Origin: Methylotenera_A sp036675645
GTDB taxonomy: Bacteria > Pseudomonadota > Gammaproteobacteria > Burkholderiales > Methylophilaceae
Assembly: GCA_036675645.1 (NCBI GenBank)
Contig: JAKFEP010000157.1
Span: 1-12,295, forward strand
Direction: 5' to 3'
DNA: 12,295 nt
A program made the position numbers and the translations under genes. Shown here one piece after another: positions 6,130 through 12,295 of the stretch. Positions within the stretch are counted from its first letter, which is position 1, and every line of letters starts with the position of its first letter. Under the pieces are notes generated by a model, which saw only the letters and a program-made list of their open reading frames with translations, was not told the DNA's origin and searched no databases.

Positions 6130-6501
6130 ATGAAAATTTTACGTTCATTAGTAGCAGTATTAGCAATTGGAGCAGCCACAATATCCACTGCCAATGCACG
6201 CGACTCTTTTAGTTTAGGTATTAACATTGGCGGTTTCGGCTATGCACCACCAGTGGTTTACCACGCACCACCAGTGGTTTACCACGCGCCGCATGCCTAT
6301 TACTATGAACCCGTGCGCACTTATTATCACGCGCCAGTAGTGTCATTTGGTTATTATGACGGTGGCGGCCACCGCTACAATGGTCACCGCCATCATAATG
6401 CAAGGCATGGCTGGGGTAATGGTCATCGTGGTCACAATGATGGCCATCGTGGCGGAAATCGTGGTGGTCACCGTGGTGGAAACCACCGCGGTCACCACTA
6501 G
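6130..6501 (+). CDS. Small exported His/Gly/Tyr/Pro-rich protein with PXPV-like repeats
   Basis: Function unknown. Seen: 123 residues. A Sec signal peptide covers residues 1-23 (MKILRSLVAV start, hydrophobic core, cleavage after ANA), so it should be periplasmic or secreted. Residues 38-70 contain tandem APPVVYH units, encoded by two identical 21-bp repeats, followed by Tyr/Pro-rich sequence. Residues 77-123 are low complexity, made of Gly, His, Arg and Asn (GHRG and GGN motifs), with no Cys. About 16 His in total suggest metal binding (Ni, Cu or Zn) or a structural or surface role; this is inference. The Tyr/Pro part resembles PXPV-repeat proteins common in betaproteobacterial envelopes. It is transcribed divergently from recA and ends only 10 bp from the pncC stop on the other strand. 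A weak-to-moderate call on family, strong on being a real exported protein. Confidence 0.8.
   Translation: MKILRSLVAVLAIGAATISTANARDSFSLGINIGGFGYAPPVVYHAPPVVYHAPHAYYYEPVRTYYHAPVVSFGYYDGGGHRYNGHRHHNARHGWGNGHRGHNDGHRGGNRGGHRGGNHRGHH
6244..6285 (+). repeat. Two perfect 21-bp direct repeats inside the His-rich gene
   Basis: 6244-6264 and 6265-6285 are identical (starting GCACCACCAGTGG). The unit is exactly 7 codons and encodes the APPVVYH peptide repeat. Identity at the DNA level, including third positions, points to recent duplication. Confidence 0.9.
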
Positions 6502-6511
6502 TTAGGCAAGC

Positions 6512-7036
6512 TTAATTAATTTGTTTTAATGACTCAACAAGCTGCTGCATTAAAAAAGCAGTGGCTTGTTGGCGTATTTGTTGGCGATTGCCCGTGAAAT
6601 GTCGCGTTGTAGCGCTTATGGGTTGATTTGAGCTAACTGAAGCAAAACACACGGTGCCAACGGGCTTTTGCGTATTACCACCATCTGGCCCGGCAATACC
6701 AGTAATGCTTCCTGCGATGCTTGCGTTGCTGTGCTTTAACGTGCCTAAAACCATTTCAATTGCGGTTTGCTCGCTTACTGCGCCAAATGTCTCTAATGTT
6801 TCAGGTGACACACCAAGCAGGTTTATTTTTGCTTGGTTGCTATAAGTCACAAATCCGCAATCAAACCACGCAGAACTACCTGCCACGCGGGTGGTGACTT
6901 CAGCAACCATGCCGCCTGTGCAAGACTCTGCCAGCGCTAGTTTCAGGTTGCGCACTTTTAGCATTGCGCCTAATTCTGTAGCCAATGCAGTGAGCGTTGC
7001 CTCCAAATCAGTTAACAATATGTTTTGTTCCGCCAT
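6512..7036 (-). CDS. pncC: Nicotinamide-nucleotide amidohydrolase PncC (CinA C-terminal domain family)
   Basis: Deamidates nicotinamide mononucleotide to nicotinate mononucleotide, recycling NMN, for example from NAD-dependent DNA ligase. Seen: 174 residues, the size of stand-alone PncC. Motifs: LAESCTGGMVAE (35-46) with the predicted catalytic serine S38, the FVTYSNQAK segment (62-70), GAVSEQTA (85-92), and TGIAGPDGGNTQKPVGTV (112-129). The N-terminal MoCF domain of full-length CinA is absent, as usual for this form. The start is ATG at 7036, inside the end of pgpA (29-nt overlap), so translation is probably coupled. It is the last gene of the mogA-to-pncC cluster; its 3' end carries a hairpin that is favoured on the opposite strand. 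Confidence 0.94.
   Translation of the reverse strand: MAEQNILLTDLEATLTALATELGAMLKVRNLKLALAESCTGGMVAEVTTRVAGSSAWFDCGFVTYSNQAKINLLGVSPETLETFGAVSEQTAIEMVLGTLKHSNASIAGSITGIAGPDGGNTQKPVGTVCFASVSSNQPISATTRHFTGNRQQIRQQATAFLMQQLVESLKQIN
6535..6571 (+). terminator. 14-bp hairpin downstream of the His-rich gene, embedded in the pncC 3' end
   Basis: Seen: 6535-6548 and 6558-6571 are inverted copies with a 9-nt A-rich loop. As plus-strand RNA all 14 positions pair, two of them as U-G and G-U. In minus-strand RNA those two become mismatches. It starts 34 nt after the His-rich stop codon, as expected of a 3' structure for that gene. There is no U-tract after it, so it may stabilise the mRNA or act as a weak or Rho-assisted terminator rather than a classical one. 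Confidence 0.4.
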
Positions 7037-7526
7037 CGCTTAGCCAATATAAATAACCATATGCAATCAACCACATACACAAGCCTGCGTAAATTGCTGC
7101 CAATAAATCATCAAACATCACCCCAAAACCGCTCTTAAATTTTGCGTCAAATTGGCGAATTGGGAATGGTTTCCAGATATCAAACAACCTAAACAGTAAA
7201 AATGCCGCCAACCATGCAGCCCAATGCGGCGGCGTGATAGTAAGCACTAACATCATGGATACAATTTCATCCCAAACAATGCCTCCATGGTCAGCAACGC
7301 CTAAGTCTTGACTGGTTTTATCGCAAAAATAAATGCCGATTAAAAATAGCACAGTAATAATAAGTAATTGTATGTGAATTACGTAGCTGGAAATGAGCCA
7401 GAATAATGGCAAACCGAATAATGTGCCAATTGTGCCTGGTGCCTTTGGCGCCAAGCCACTGCCGAATCCTAATGCAAAAAAATGTGCAGGGTGCGAAAGT
7501 AAGAATTTAATATCGAGTTTAGGCAA
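7008..7526 (-). CDS. pgpA: Phosphatidylglycerophosphatase A
   Basis: Removes phosphate from phosphatidylglycerol-phosphate to give phosphatidylglycerol in the inner membrane. Seen: 172 residues, the usual length. Conserved family segments: FGSGLAPKAPGTIGTL (21-36), HGGIVWDEIVSMM (80-92), FRLFDIWKPFPI (112-123) and GVMFDDLLAAIYAG (135-148). The conserved acidic residues fall in the last three. Hydrophobic membrane segments lie at about 36-67, 88-113 and 140-162. The start overlaps the end of thiL by 8 nt, and the end overlaps pncC by 29 nt. The thiL-pgpA-pncC order recurs in proteobacteria. No regulatory site of its own is seen. Confidence 0.96.
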   Translation of the reverse strand: MPKLDIKFLLSHPAHFFALGFGSGLAPKAPGTIGTLFGLPLFWLISSYVIHIQLLIITVLFLIGIYFCDKTSQDLGVADHGGIVWDEIVSMMLVLTITPPHWAAWLAAFLLFRLFDIWKPFPIRQFDAKFKSGFGVMFDDLLAAIYAGLCMWLIAYGYLYWLSDGGTKHIVN

Positions 7527-8484
7527 AGTGATCGAAGCCCTGTTTTAAAAGACTTAAAGGCATATGTTTATACAGAGGTTGCACGCCACTATCTGTAGGG
7601 CCAGCGGGTTTGTAAGTACTTGCGATGCAAGTTAAAAATAAATGCTGTTGCTGGCTTAATAGTTGAATTTCATCTCGCTTGCTGGGCGGTGCAGTAAAAC
7701 ATAACTCGTAATCATCGCCACCTGCCAGCACGCATTGGTGAATTAGCGGTTCGTGTAGATTTTTCACATGATAAGGCGACATTGGTAAACGTTCTATATG
7801 TATTTCTGCACCTAAGTTTGACGCCTTCAACACGTGACCTAAATCAGCCAATAATCCATCTGAAATATCAATACAACTTGTGGCAATACCATTGAGCGAT
7901 AACCCCAGAGTGGCGCGTGGCATTGGTCTGTGGAGCTCATGAATATTGGCTTGCAGTATATCGTTTTCTAGTTTGATTTTGCCTTGTAAATGCGATAAAG
8001 CCAATGCAGCACTACCCAATGTGCCACTCACCCAAATATCATCGCCTGGTTGCGCGCTACTGCGTTTAAGCGCTTTGCTTTTTGGTACTTCACCCATAAT
8101 GGTAATGCTGATATTGAGTGGGCCCTTTGTTGTATCCCCGCCGATTAGATCAATAGCAAACGCTTCAGCACATGCAAAAAAACCGCAGGAAAATTCGGCC
8201 AACCAACTTTCATTGATTTCAGGTAATGCAATCGCCAAAGTTGCCCATTTTGCTTGGGCGCCCATTGCGGCTAGGTCTGAAATATTGACAGCAAGCGACT
8301 TCCAACCAATATCGTAAGGGGCAGCGTCGTGAAAAAAGTGCGTACCCGCAACCGACATATCGGTAGAAACTACTAGTTGCATTCCTTCGGCAATGGTCAC
8401 CAAAGCAGCGTCATCCCCTGCACCTAAATCGGTGTGGCGCGTTGGACGGGTGAAGTATTTCTGGATGAGATTAAATTCGTTCAT
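7519..8484 (-). CDS. thiL: Thiamine-monophosphate kinase
   Basis: Phosphorylates thiamine monophosphate with ATP to thiamine diphosphate, the active cofactor; cytoplasmic. Seen: 321 residues (E. coli ThiL 325). Motifs: GAGDDAAL (21-28), VVSTDMSVAGTHF (38-50), NISDLAAMGA (67-76), GGDTT (115-119), DISDGLLADLGH (206-217) and AGGDDYEL (254-261). Together they form the PurM/AIR-synthase-like fold with its Mg-ATP site. The start ATG lies 2 nt after the stop of the VanZ-like gene, and the end overlaps pgpA by 8 nt, so it is clearly operonic. No thiamine-pyrophosphate riboswitch is visible nearby; the gene depends on the cluster promoter. Confidence 0.97.
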   Translation of the reverse strand: MNEFNLIQKYFTRPTRHTDLGAGDDAALVTIAEGMQLVVSTDMSVAGTHFFHDAAPYDIGWKSLAVNISDLAAMGAQAKWATLAIALPEINESWLAEFSCGFFACAEAFAIDLIGGDTTKGPLNISITIMGEVPKSKALKRSSAQPGDDIWVSGTLGSAALALSHLQGKIKLENDILQANIHELHRPMPRATLGLSLNGIATSCIDISDGLLADLGHVLKASNLGAEIHIERLPMSPYHVKNLHEPLIHQCVLAGGDDYELCFTAPPSKRDEIQLLSQQQHLFLTCIASTYKPAGPTDSGVQPLYKHMPLSLLKQGFDHFA

Positions 8485-8486
8485 GT

Positions 8487-8834
8487 TTACAAAGCAGCCG
8501 ACTTTTTATACAGATTTAACGCATAAAATGCAAAGGTAATCCCAACTAAATCCGCCAGCCAGTCAGCAACACTGCCAGTTCTTGTGTGGGTGAACAACGA
8601 TTGCGCTTGTTCCATCAAGCCACTGTAAATCACTAAACCCAAACAAATATATAGCCCTTGTTTGGGATGGGCTTTAACGCCCAGATAGGTGAGCAAGGCA
8701 AAAATAATGGCATGTTGTAATTTATCTTTAGGCCAAGTTTGCGGGACAGGTTTTACTTCCAGCAGTAAGAAAAAAGTGACGGCCGCAACCATGCCCCAAA
8801 ACAACCAAGTAAAAATTAATTTTTTATTCAACAT
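8487..8834 (-). CDS. VanZ-like family small membrane protein
   Basis: Function unknown; named for resemblance to VanZ, the teicoplanin-resistance accessory protein, but no resistance role is implied. Seen: 115 residues from ATG at 8834, with hydrophobic segments at about 8-25, 40-54, 60-75 and 90-108. Family signatures are DKLQHAIIFALL (37-48), MEQAQ (74-78) and TRTGSVADWLADLVG (84-98), with the conserved charged and polar residues at helix ends. The frame stays open 44 codons further upstream into mogA, but that extension is charged and out of keeping with the family. The 8834 start sits 16 nt after the mogA stop, with GAAGAAG about 9 nt before it. It ends 2 nt before thiL, so it belongs to the same operon. 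Confidence 0.85.
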   Translation of the reverse strand: MLNKKLIFTWLFWGMVAAVTFFLLLEVKPVPQTWPKDKLQHAIIFALLTYLGVKAHPKQGLYICLGLVIYSGLMEQAQSLFTHTRTGSVADWLADLVGITFAFYALNLYKKSAAL

Positions 8835-8850
8835 ATGAGTAGCTTCTTCA

Positions 8851-9450
8851 TTATTTTTTTGGCCGAAACGCTTTGCAAATGGTTTCGTTGGTTTCAAGGT
8901 AGGGCATCGGTTTCTCATGAGTGCCAAGTAAGTCCAGGCAATAGGGCACCGCGGCAAAAATACCATGCACTTTTATGTTGGCGCTTTCGTCTTTTAGGCC
9001 TTCCAGTGTTTGTGCAATGGCTTTGGGTTGACCTGGCAGGTTGATGATTAAGCATTGTTTGCGGATGACCGCAACTTGCCTTGATAGAATGGCTGTTGGG
9101 ACAAAATTGAGGCTGATTTGACGCATTTGCTCGCCAAACCCCGGCATTTCCTTGTCGCCAATATTCAGTGTTGCTTCTGGCGTTACGTCGCGCACCGCTG
9201 GCCCTGTGCCGCCTGTGGTAAGAATCAAATGGCAGCCTTGATAGTCCACTAAGTCGATTAAAGTCTCTTCAATATCGCTTTGTTCATCGGCAATTAAGCG
9301 CGCTTCAATGGTAAATGGTGAAACAATGGCGCGGCCAAGCCATTCTTTCAAGCTGGGGATGCCCTTGTCTTCGTAGACTCCAGCGGACGCGCGATCGCTA
9401 ATAGAAACTAAGCCGATTTTGCAGGCTATGTGGTTAATTTGGGACGTCAT
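8851..9450 (-). CDS. mogA: Molybdopterin adenylyltransferase
   Basis: Adenylates molybdopterin to prepare it for molybdate insertion in molybdenum cofactor synthesis; cytoplasmic. Seen: 199 residues (E. coli MogA 195), near-continuous similarity to E. coli MogA as remembered. Motifs: IGLVSISDRAS (12-22), LTTGGTGPAVRDVTPEAT (77-94), MPGFGEQMRQIS (102-113), LSRQ (122-125) and NLPGQPKA (137-144). These support MogA rather than the shorter MoaB. The start is ATG at 9450; no Shine-Dalgarno is visible, and an in-frame stop lies just upstream, so a longer protein is excluded. It is the first gene of the mogA-VanZ-thiL-pgpA-pncC run and is divergent from the PDZ gene across a 76-bp gap. Confidence 0.95.
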   Translation of the reverse strand: MTSQINHIACKIGLVSISDRASAGVYEDKGIPSLKEWLGRAIVSPFTIEARLIADEQSDIEETLIDLVDYQGCHLILTTGGTGPAVRDVTPEATLNIGDKEMPGFGEQMRQISLNFVPTAILSRQVAVIRKQCLIINLPGQPKAIAQTLEGLKDESANIKVHGIFAAVPYCLDLLGTHEKPMPYLETNETICKAFRPKK

Positions 9451-9526
9451 GTGAATTGTTTAATAACTTTTCTGTCTAGCTTGTGTATATAGATTGTATT
9501 ATGACAAAAATATTGGAGATTTAAAC

Positions 9527-10267
9527 ATGCAAAAAATATTACTGGGCTTAATGTTGACGCTTTTCTGCAACTTGCAGGCATTTGCTGCAGATAACCCTTA
9601 TGAGAAAAATTTTAAAGCGCAAAACACAGGCGGTTTGGTTTCATTACAGGCTAACCCAGATACTAAAATGTATGTGAGCAATCACAAAGATAAAGACAAC
9701 ATTAGCATGCTGGAAAATGGTTACGACATGATGGGCACTACCGGCTTTGAAGGGGGTGAAGTGCCTGCAGAGTTAGCCCTGCAACATGCCAAGGCAATCA
9801 AAGCGGACACGGTGTTGGTCTACACTAAATACGGCGCTGCACGGACAGCCGCTTCTAAAATTGATACGTATAAAGAAGCCGCAAAAAAGAATGGCGGCGA
9901 GATTGATGAAAAAGATTTAATTGAAGATGACATCAAATATAAATATTTCGCCAGCTATTGGGCCAAGTTGCCACCGCCATTGCTGGGAGTGCATGTCATT
10001 AAATTAGCACGCTCTGCAGATGAAGAAAATCAGCAAAAACAGCTGCTTAAAGGCTTGAATGTGCTGGCTGTGGTTAAAGGGTCTCCAGCTGAAGTCGCGG
10101 GTATTATGCGTGGTGATATGTTGCTAAAACTAAATAATACGGAGTTGAATAAAGCAGAAGAGCTTGCAAAAGTGGTACGTGAGCATCAAGGCAAGCAAGT
10201 GGAAGTAGAGTACGAGCGCGATGGTGTAAAAGGAACCACTAAAGCGCAAATTAATACTAAAAATTAA
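9527..10267 (+). CDS. Exported PDZ-domain protein without a protease domain
   Basis: Specific function unknown. Seen: 246 residues from ATG at 9527, preceded by GGAG (9515-9518) at 8-nt spacing; a TTG 33 nt earlier is less likely. A Sec signal peptide covers about 1-20 (QAFA/A cleavage), indicating a periplasmic or secreted location. The middle region (about 35-145) contains the stretch YDMMGTTGFEGGEVP and then an alternating alpha/beta-looking stretch (LALQHAKAIKADTVLVYTKYG), which I cannot place in a named family. The C-terminal part (about 160-240) is a PDZ-like domain, with NVLAVVKGSPAEVAGIMRGD and LLKLNN typical of DegP/RseP-type PDZ modules. No Ser-His-Asp protease module is present. 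Inference: a substrate- or peptide-binding envelope quality-control factor. It runs divergent from mogA and convergent with nhaA. Confidence 0.85.
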   Translation: MQKILLGLMLTLFCNLQAFAADNPYEKNFKAQNTGGLVSLQANPDTKMYVSNHKDKDNISMLENGYDMMGTTGFEGGEVPAELALQHAKAIKADTVLVYTKYGAARTAASKIDTYKEAAKKNGGEIDEKDLIEDDIKYKYFASYWAKLPPPLLGVHVIKLARSADEENQQKQLLKGLNVLAVVKGSPAEVAGIMRGDMLLKLNNTELNKAEELAKVVREHQGKQVEVEYERDGVKGTTKAQINTKN

Positions 10268-10277
10268 GTTAAATGCC

Positions 10278-10308
10278 ACTAACCATTTAGTAGTTATATA
10301 TGGTTAGT
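10278..10308. terminator. Hairpin between the convergent PDZ gene and nhaA, possible bidirectional terminator
   Basis: Seen: ACTAACCAT (10278-10286) and ATGGTTAGT (10300-10308) form a perfect 9-bp stem with a 13-nt loop, in the 71-bp gap between the two stop codons. T-rich sequence follows on the minus side (after nhaA), none on the plus side. A second inverted pair, TAGTTGC (10305-10311) and GCAACTA (10335-10341), overlaps it and could compete. The stem is AT-rich, so the terminator call is tentative. Confidence 0.4.
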
Positions 10309-10338
10309 TGCTTGTGATGAAATGTTTAATATGGGCAA

Positions 10339-11718
10339 CTAGTCATTGGGTTTTCCAAGTAACCATAACCATGAAAAGCCTATGATTGCTGCAACCAATG
10401 ATGCGAATATAACGCCAGTTTTAGCCATCAAAAGATAATCAGGATGGCCTTTAAATGCCAATTCGGCGATGAAAATAGACATCGTAAACCCAATTCCAGC
10501 CAATACAGAAACGGCGGCTACCTGACTAAAGCTCGCACCAGTTGGTAATCGTGCAATATTCAGTTTTAGGGCAATCCAACATGCACCAGAGATGCCAATA
10601 AACTTTCCGCAGACTAAGCCAAGCATTACACCCAGCATGACCGGGTGAGAAAAAGTATCTCCCAATGAATCAAGTTTAATGGCAATGCCAGCATTAAATA
10701 AGGCAAAAATAGGAATAATCAAAAATGCTACCGGAATATGCCATAACTGTTCGAGTCGCTGCAATGGCGATTGCACACCAATAACGCTATCTTCAATCGT
10801 TTCTACAGTGCTAAATAGTTCTTGGTTTGTCATTAAGCTAGTGCCTGTTTTTTGGTGGCTGGCAAAATTAGTAACTTGTTCTTTAATTCGGCTAATAAAT
10901 AAGGCGGGGTCATACTTAGAGCGCGTGGGGACCGTAAATGCGCCTAATACGCCAGCCAGTGTTGCATGCACCCCTGATTGCATCATTGCATACCATAAGA
11001 CAATAGCAATGATGAAGTAAGGGTATGCACTTCGAATGCCTGAAAAATTAAGCACGAATAATAGTGCGACTAAAATCGCAGAAATAATTAACCAATTGGT
11101 GACAATTTGCTCGGTGTAAAAAATAGCAATGACTAAAACAGCTCCTAAGTCATCCGCAATCGCCAGTGCAATTAAAAAAGTAACCAGTGATTTTGGCACG
11201 CGTTTAGCCAATAATACCAACGCGCCAACTGCAAATGCGATGTCAGTTGCCATTGGCACTCCCCAGCCACGTGCTTCGTCTCCACTGGGATTAAACGCGG
11301 CATAAATTAAAGCGGGCACTAGCATTCCGCCGACTGCTGCGATAATAGGTAATGATGCTTGTTTAATATCTGATAGTTCGCCAACGAGTATTTCGCGCTT
11401 GAGCTCCATGCCCACAACAAAAAAGAATATGGCCATCAGCGCATCATTTACCCAATGATGCAAACTCATGGATAAGCTCCAACTACTGACTGTTAGACTT
11501 AATGTGGTATGTAAGACATGCTGATATATCTCGCTGAATCTGTCACTGTTAGCCAGGAATAAAGCAACGATAGTCGCCAGTACCAACAAGATGCTACTGG
11601 CTGTTTGATTGTGAATAAACTCTTCAATTGGGGTTAAAACGCGTGAAAACGTCCGCTCCCATGGCGCATAAATAACACCAGGTTCAGAGGTGTTTCGATC
11701 TTTTTTATTGTTTGCCAT
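10339..11718 (-). CDS. nhaA: Na+/H+ antiporter NhaA
   Basis: Inner-membrane antiporter that exports Na+ (or Li+) in exchange for protons, for sodium and pH homeostasis. Seen: 459 residues with about a dozen hydrophobic segments. Key residues are present: ATDIAFAVG (157-165, D159), IADDLGA (187-193, the catalytic aspartate pair D189/D190), and CGKFIGISGACW (370-381) with the conserved lysine K372. FTMSIFIAELAF (411-422) is also typical. It is about 70 residues longer than E. coli NhaA (388): an N-terminal cytoplasmic extension and a hydrophilic insert at about 265-325 between membrane segments. The start is ATG at 11718 with AGGAG (11728-11724) 5 nt upstream. It lies 26 nt after darP and probably shares its transcript. 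It converges with the PDZ gene. Confidence 0.97.
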   Translation of the reverse strand: MANNKKDRNTSEPGVIYAPWERTFSRVLTPIEEFIHNQTASSILLVLATIVALFLANSDRFSEIYQHVLHTTLSLTVSSWSLSMSLHHWVNDALMAIFFFVVGMELKREILVGELSDIKQASLPIIAAVGGMLVPALIYAAFNPSGDEARGWGVPMATDIAFAVGALVLLAKRVPKSLVTFLIALAIADDLGAVLVIAIFYTEQIVTNWLIISAILVALLFVLNFSGIRSAYPYFIIAIVLWYAMMQSGVHATLAGVLGAFTVPTRSKYDPALFISRIKEQVTNFASHQKTGTSLMTNQELFSTVETIEDSVIGVQSPLQRLEQLWHIPVAFLIIPIFALFNAGIAIKLDSLGDTFSHPVMLGVMLGLVCGKFIGISGACWIALKLNIARLPTGASFSQVAAVSVLAGIGFTMSIFIAELAFKGHPDYLLMAKTGVIFASLVAAIIGFSWLWLLGKPND

Positions 11719-11744
11719 GCTGGCTCCTGCTTTTGAATTAATGC

Positions 11745-12290
11745 TTAATCTGCAAAGCGATTATTGTCATCTGACTCAGAAGTTTGTTCAATGCCATTTT
11801 CTATGACGGCGCGAATAAGTTTAAATAACTCACGGCTACTTTTAGGCGGCTTATTGGCAGCAGCTTCTTTTTGCGCATTGCGAATCAGCGTGCGCAATTG
11901 CTGGCTATCGGTATGCGGGTATGCGACTAAAAATTCAGAAACTGCATCTGCATTCTCAATCATGCGGTCGCGCCAACGCTCCATGCTATGAAAACGTGCA
12001 TTTTCTTGCGTGTTTTTGCCTTCCCAGGCCTGCAATTGCTCAACGATAGGTGCGGCATCAATATCGCGCATAAGCCTGCCTAAATATTGCATTTGGCGGC
12101 GAATGGCACCATTGGCGGTTAAGCGTTTAGCCTCAAGTACCGCGTCGAATAGCGTTTCTGGCAGAGCCAATTTAATTAATTTGTCTTTAGGTAAATCTAC
12201 CAAACTTTTACCTATGCTTTGCGCAGCATCCGCTTCGGCTTTTAGCTTGGTTTTACTGATTGGTTCAATTGTTTCGTTGTTTTCAGTCAC
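11745..12290 (-). CDS. darP: Ribosome maturation/assembly factor DarP (YjgA, DUF615); N-terminus may lie outside the window
   Basis: Known: DarP/YjgA associates with late 50S precursors and aids large-subunit maturation. Seen: 181 residues from a GTG at 12290 (E. coli about 183). Motifs: RRQMQYLGRLMRDID (64-78), SMERWRDRMI (103-112), DSQQLRTLIRNAQKEAA (128-144) and NKPPKSSRELFKLIRAV (146-162). The frame is still open at the right edge and only 5 nt of upstream sequence are visible, so no ribosome site can be checked. The GTG may be internal and the true start a few codons beyond the window. It is followed by nhaA at 26 nt, suggesting co-transcription. Confidence 0.9.
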   Translation of the reverse strand: MTENNETIEPISKTKLKAEADAAQSIGKSLVDLPKDKLIKLALPETLFDAVLEAKRLTANGAIRRQMQYLGRLMRDIDAAPIVEQLQAWEGKNTQENARFHSMERWRDRMIENADAVSEFLVAYPHTDSQQLRTLIRNAQKEAAANKPPKSSRELFKLIRAVIENGIEQTSESDDNNRFAD

Positions 12291-12295
12291 GGTTT

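Noticed and set aside
5982..6403. Two minus-strand open frames across the recA upstream region and the His-rich gene
   Set aside because: They overlap the promoter region and the convincingly exported plus-strand protein; composition looks like reverse-strand reading of the repeats.
8490..8834. VanZ-like gene as a glycopeptide resistance determinant
   Set aside because: The family is widespread and mostly uncharacterised; there is no vanHAX context and the organism appears Gram-negative.
8835..8966. 44-codon N-terminal extension of the VanZ-like frame
   Set aside because: It lies inside mogA, is not hydrophobic or family-like, and an ATG with better context exists at 8834.

Overview
The window looks like a chromosomal housekeeping region of a betaproteobacterium with moderate-to-low GC. 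A Methylophilaceae-type methylotroph such as Methylotenera is my best guess, judged from the style of RecA, AlaS and MogA and from gene order; no search was possible. There is no phage, transposase, CRISPR array, toxin-antitoxin pair or recognisable defence system. I did not find a clearly new multigene system. The interesting signals are at the level of starts, repeats and RNA structure.

Layout from left to right. Positions 1-258 hold a minus-strand stable-RNA unit, tRNA-Ser(GCU) then tRNA-Arg(ACG). It has a promoter-like sequence with a GC-rich discriminator upstream (287-322), a second -10 hexamer between the two tRNAs, and a hairpin terminator at 7-34. Positions 335-5944 carry minus-strand recA, recX, alaS and lysC (transcribed in that order). 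recA-recX-alaS is a classic proteobacterial arrangement joining recombination, its modulator and alanyl-tRNA synthetase. lysC, the entry to the aspartate-family amino acids, follows alaS and contains a good internal start for a separate regulatory beta subunit. A 121-bp imperfect palindrome separates recX from alaS, and a 15-bp tandem repeat straddles the alaS stop codon. The recA upstream region (5945-6129) is divergent with a plus-strand gene for a small secreted protein rich in His, Gly, Tyr and Pro (6130-6501).

Positions 6512-9450 are a tightly packed minus-strand cluster: mogA, a VanZ-like membrane protein, thiL, pgpA and pncC, with short gaps or overlaps. It combines molybdenum cofactor, thiamine diphosphate, phosphatidylglycerol and pyridine-nucleotide salvage functions. 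Divergent from it is a plus-strand exported PDZ-domain protein (9527-10267). Converging on that is nhaA (Na+/H+ antiporter), probably in one transcript with upstream darP/yjgA (ribosome maturation), whose N-terminus may extend past the right edge.

All intergenic gaps are under 300 bp. The longest are 5945-6129 (divergent promoters) and 4281-4425 (palindrome).
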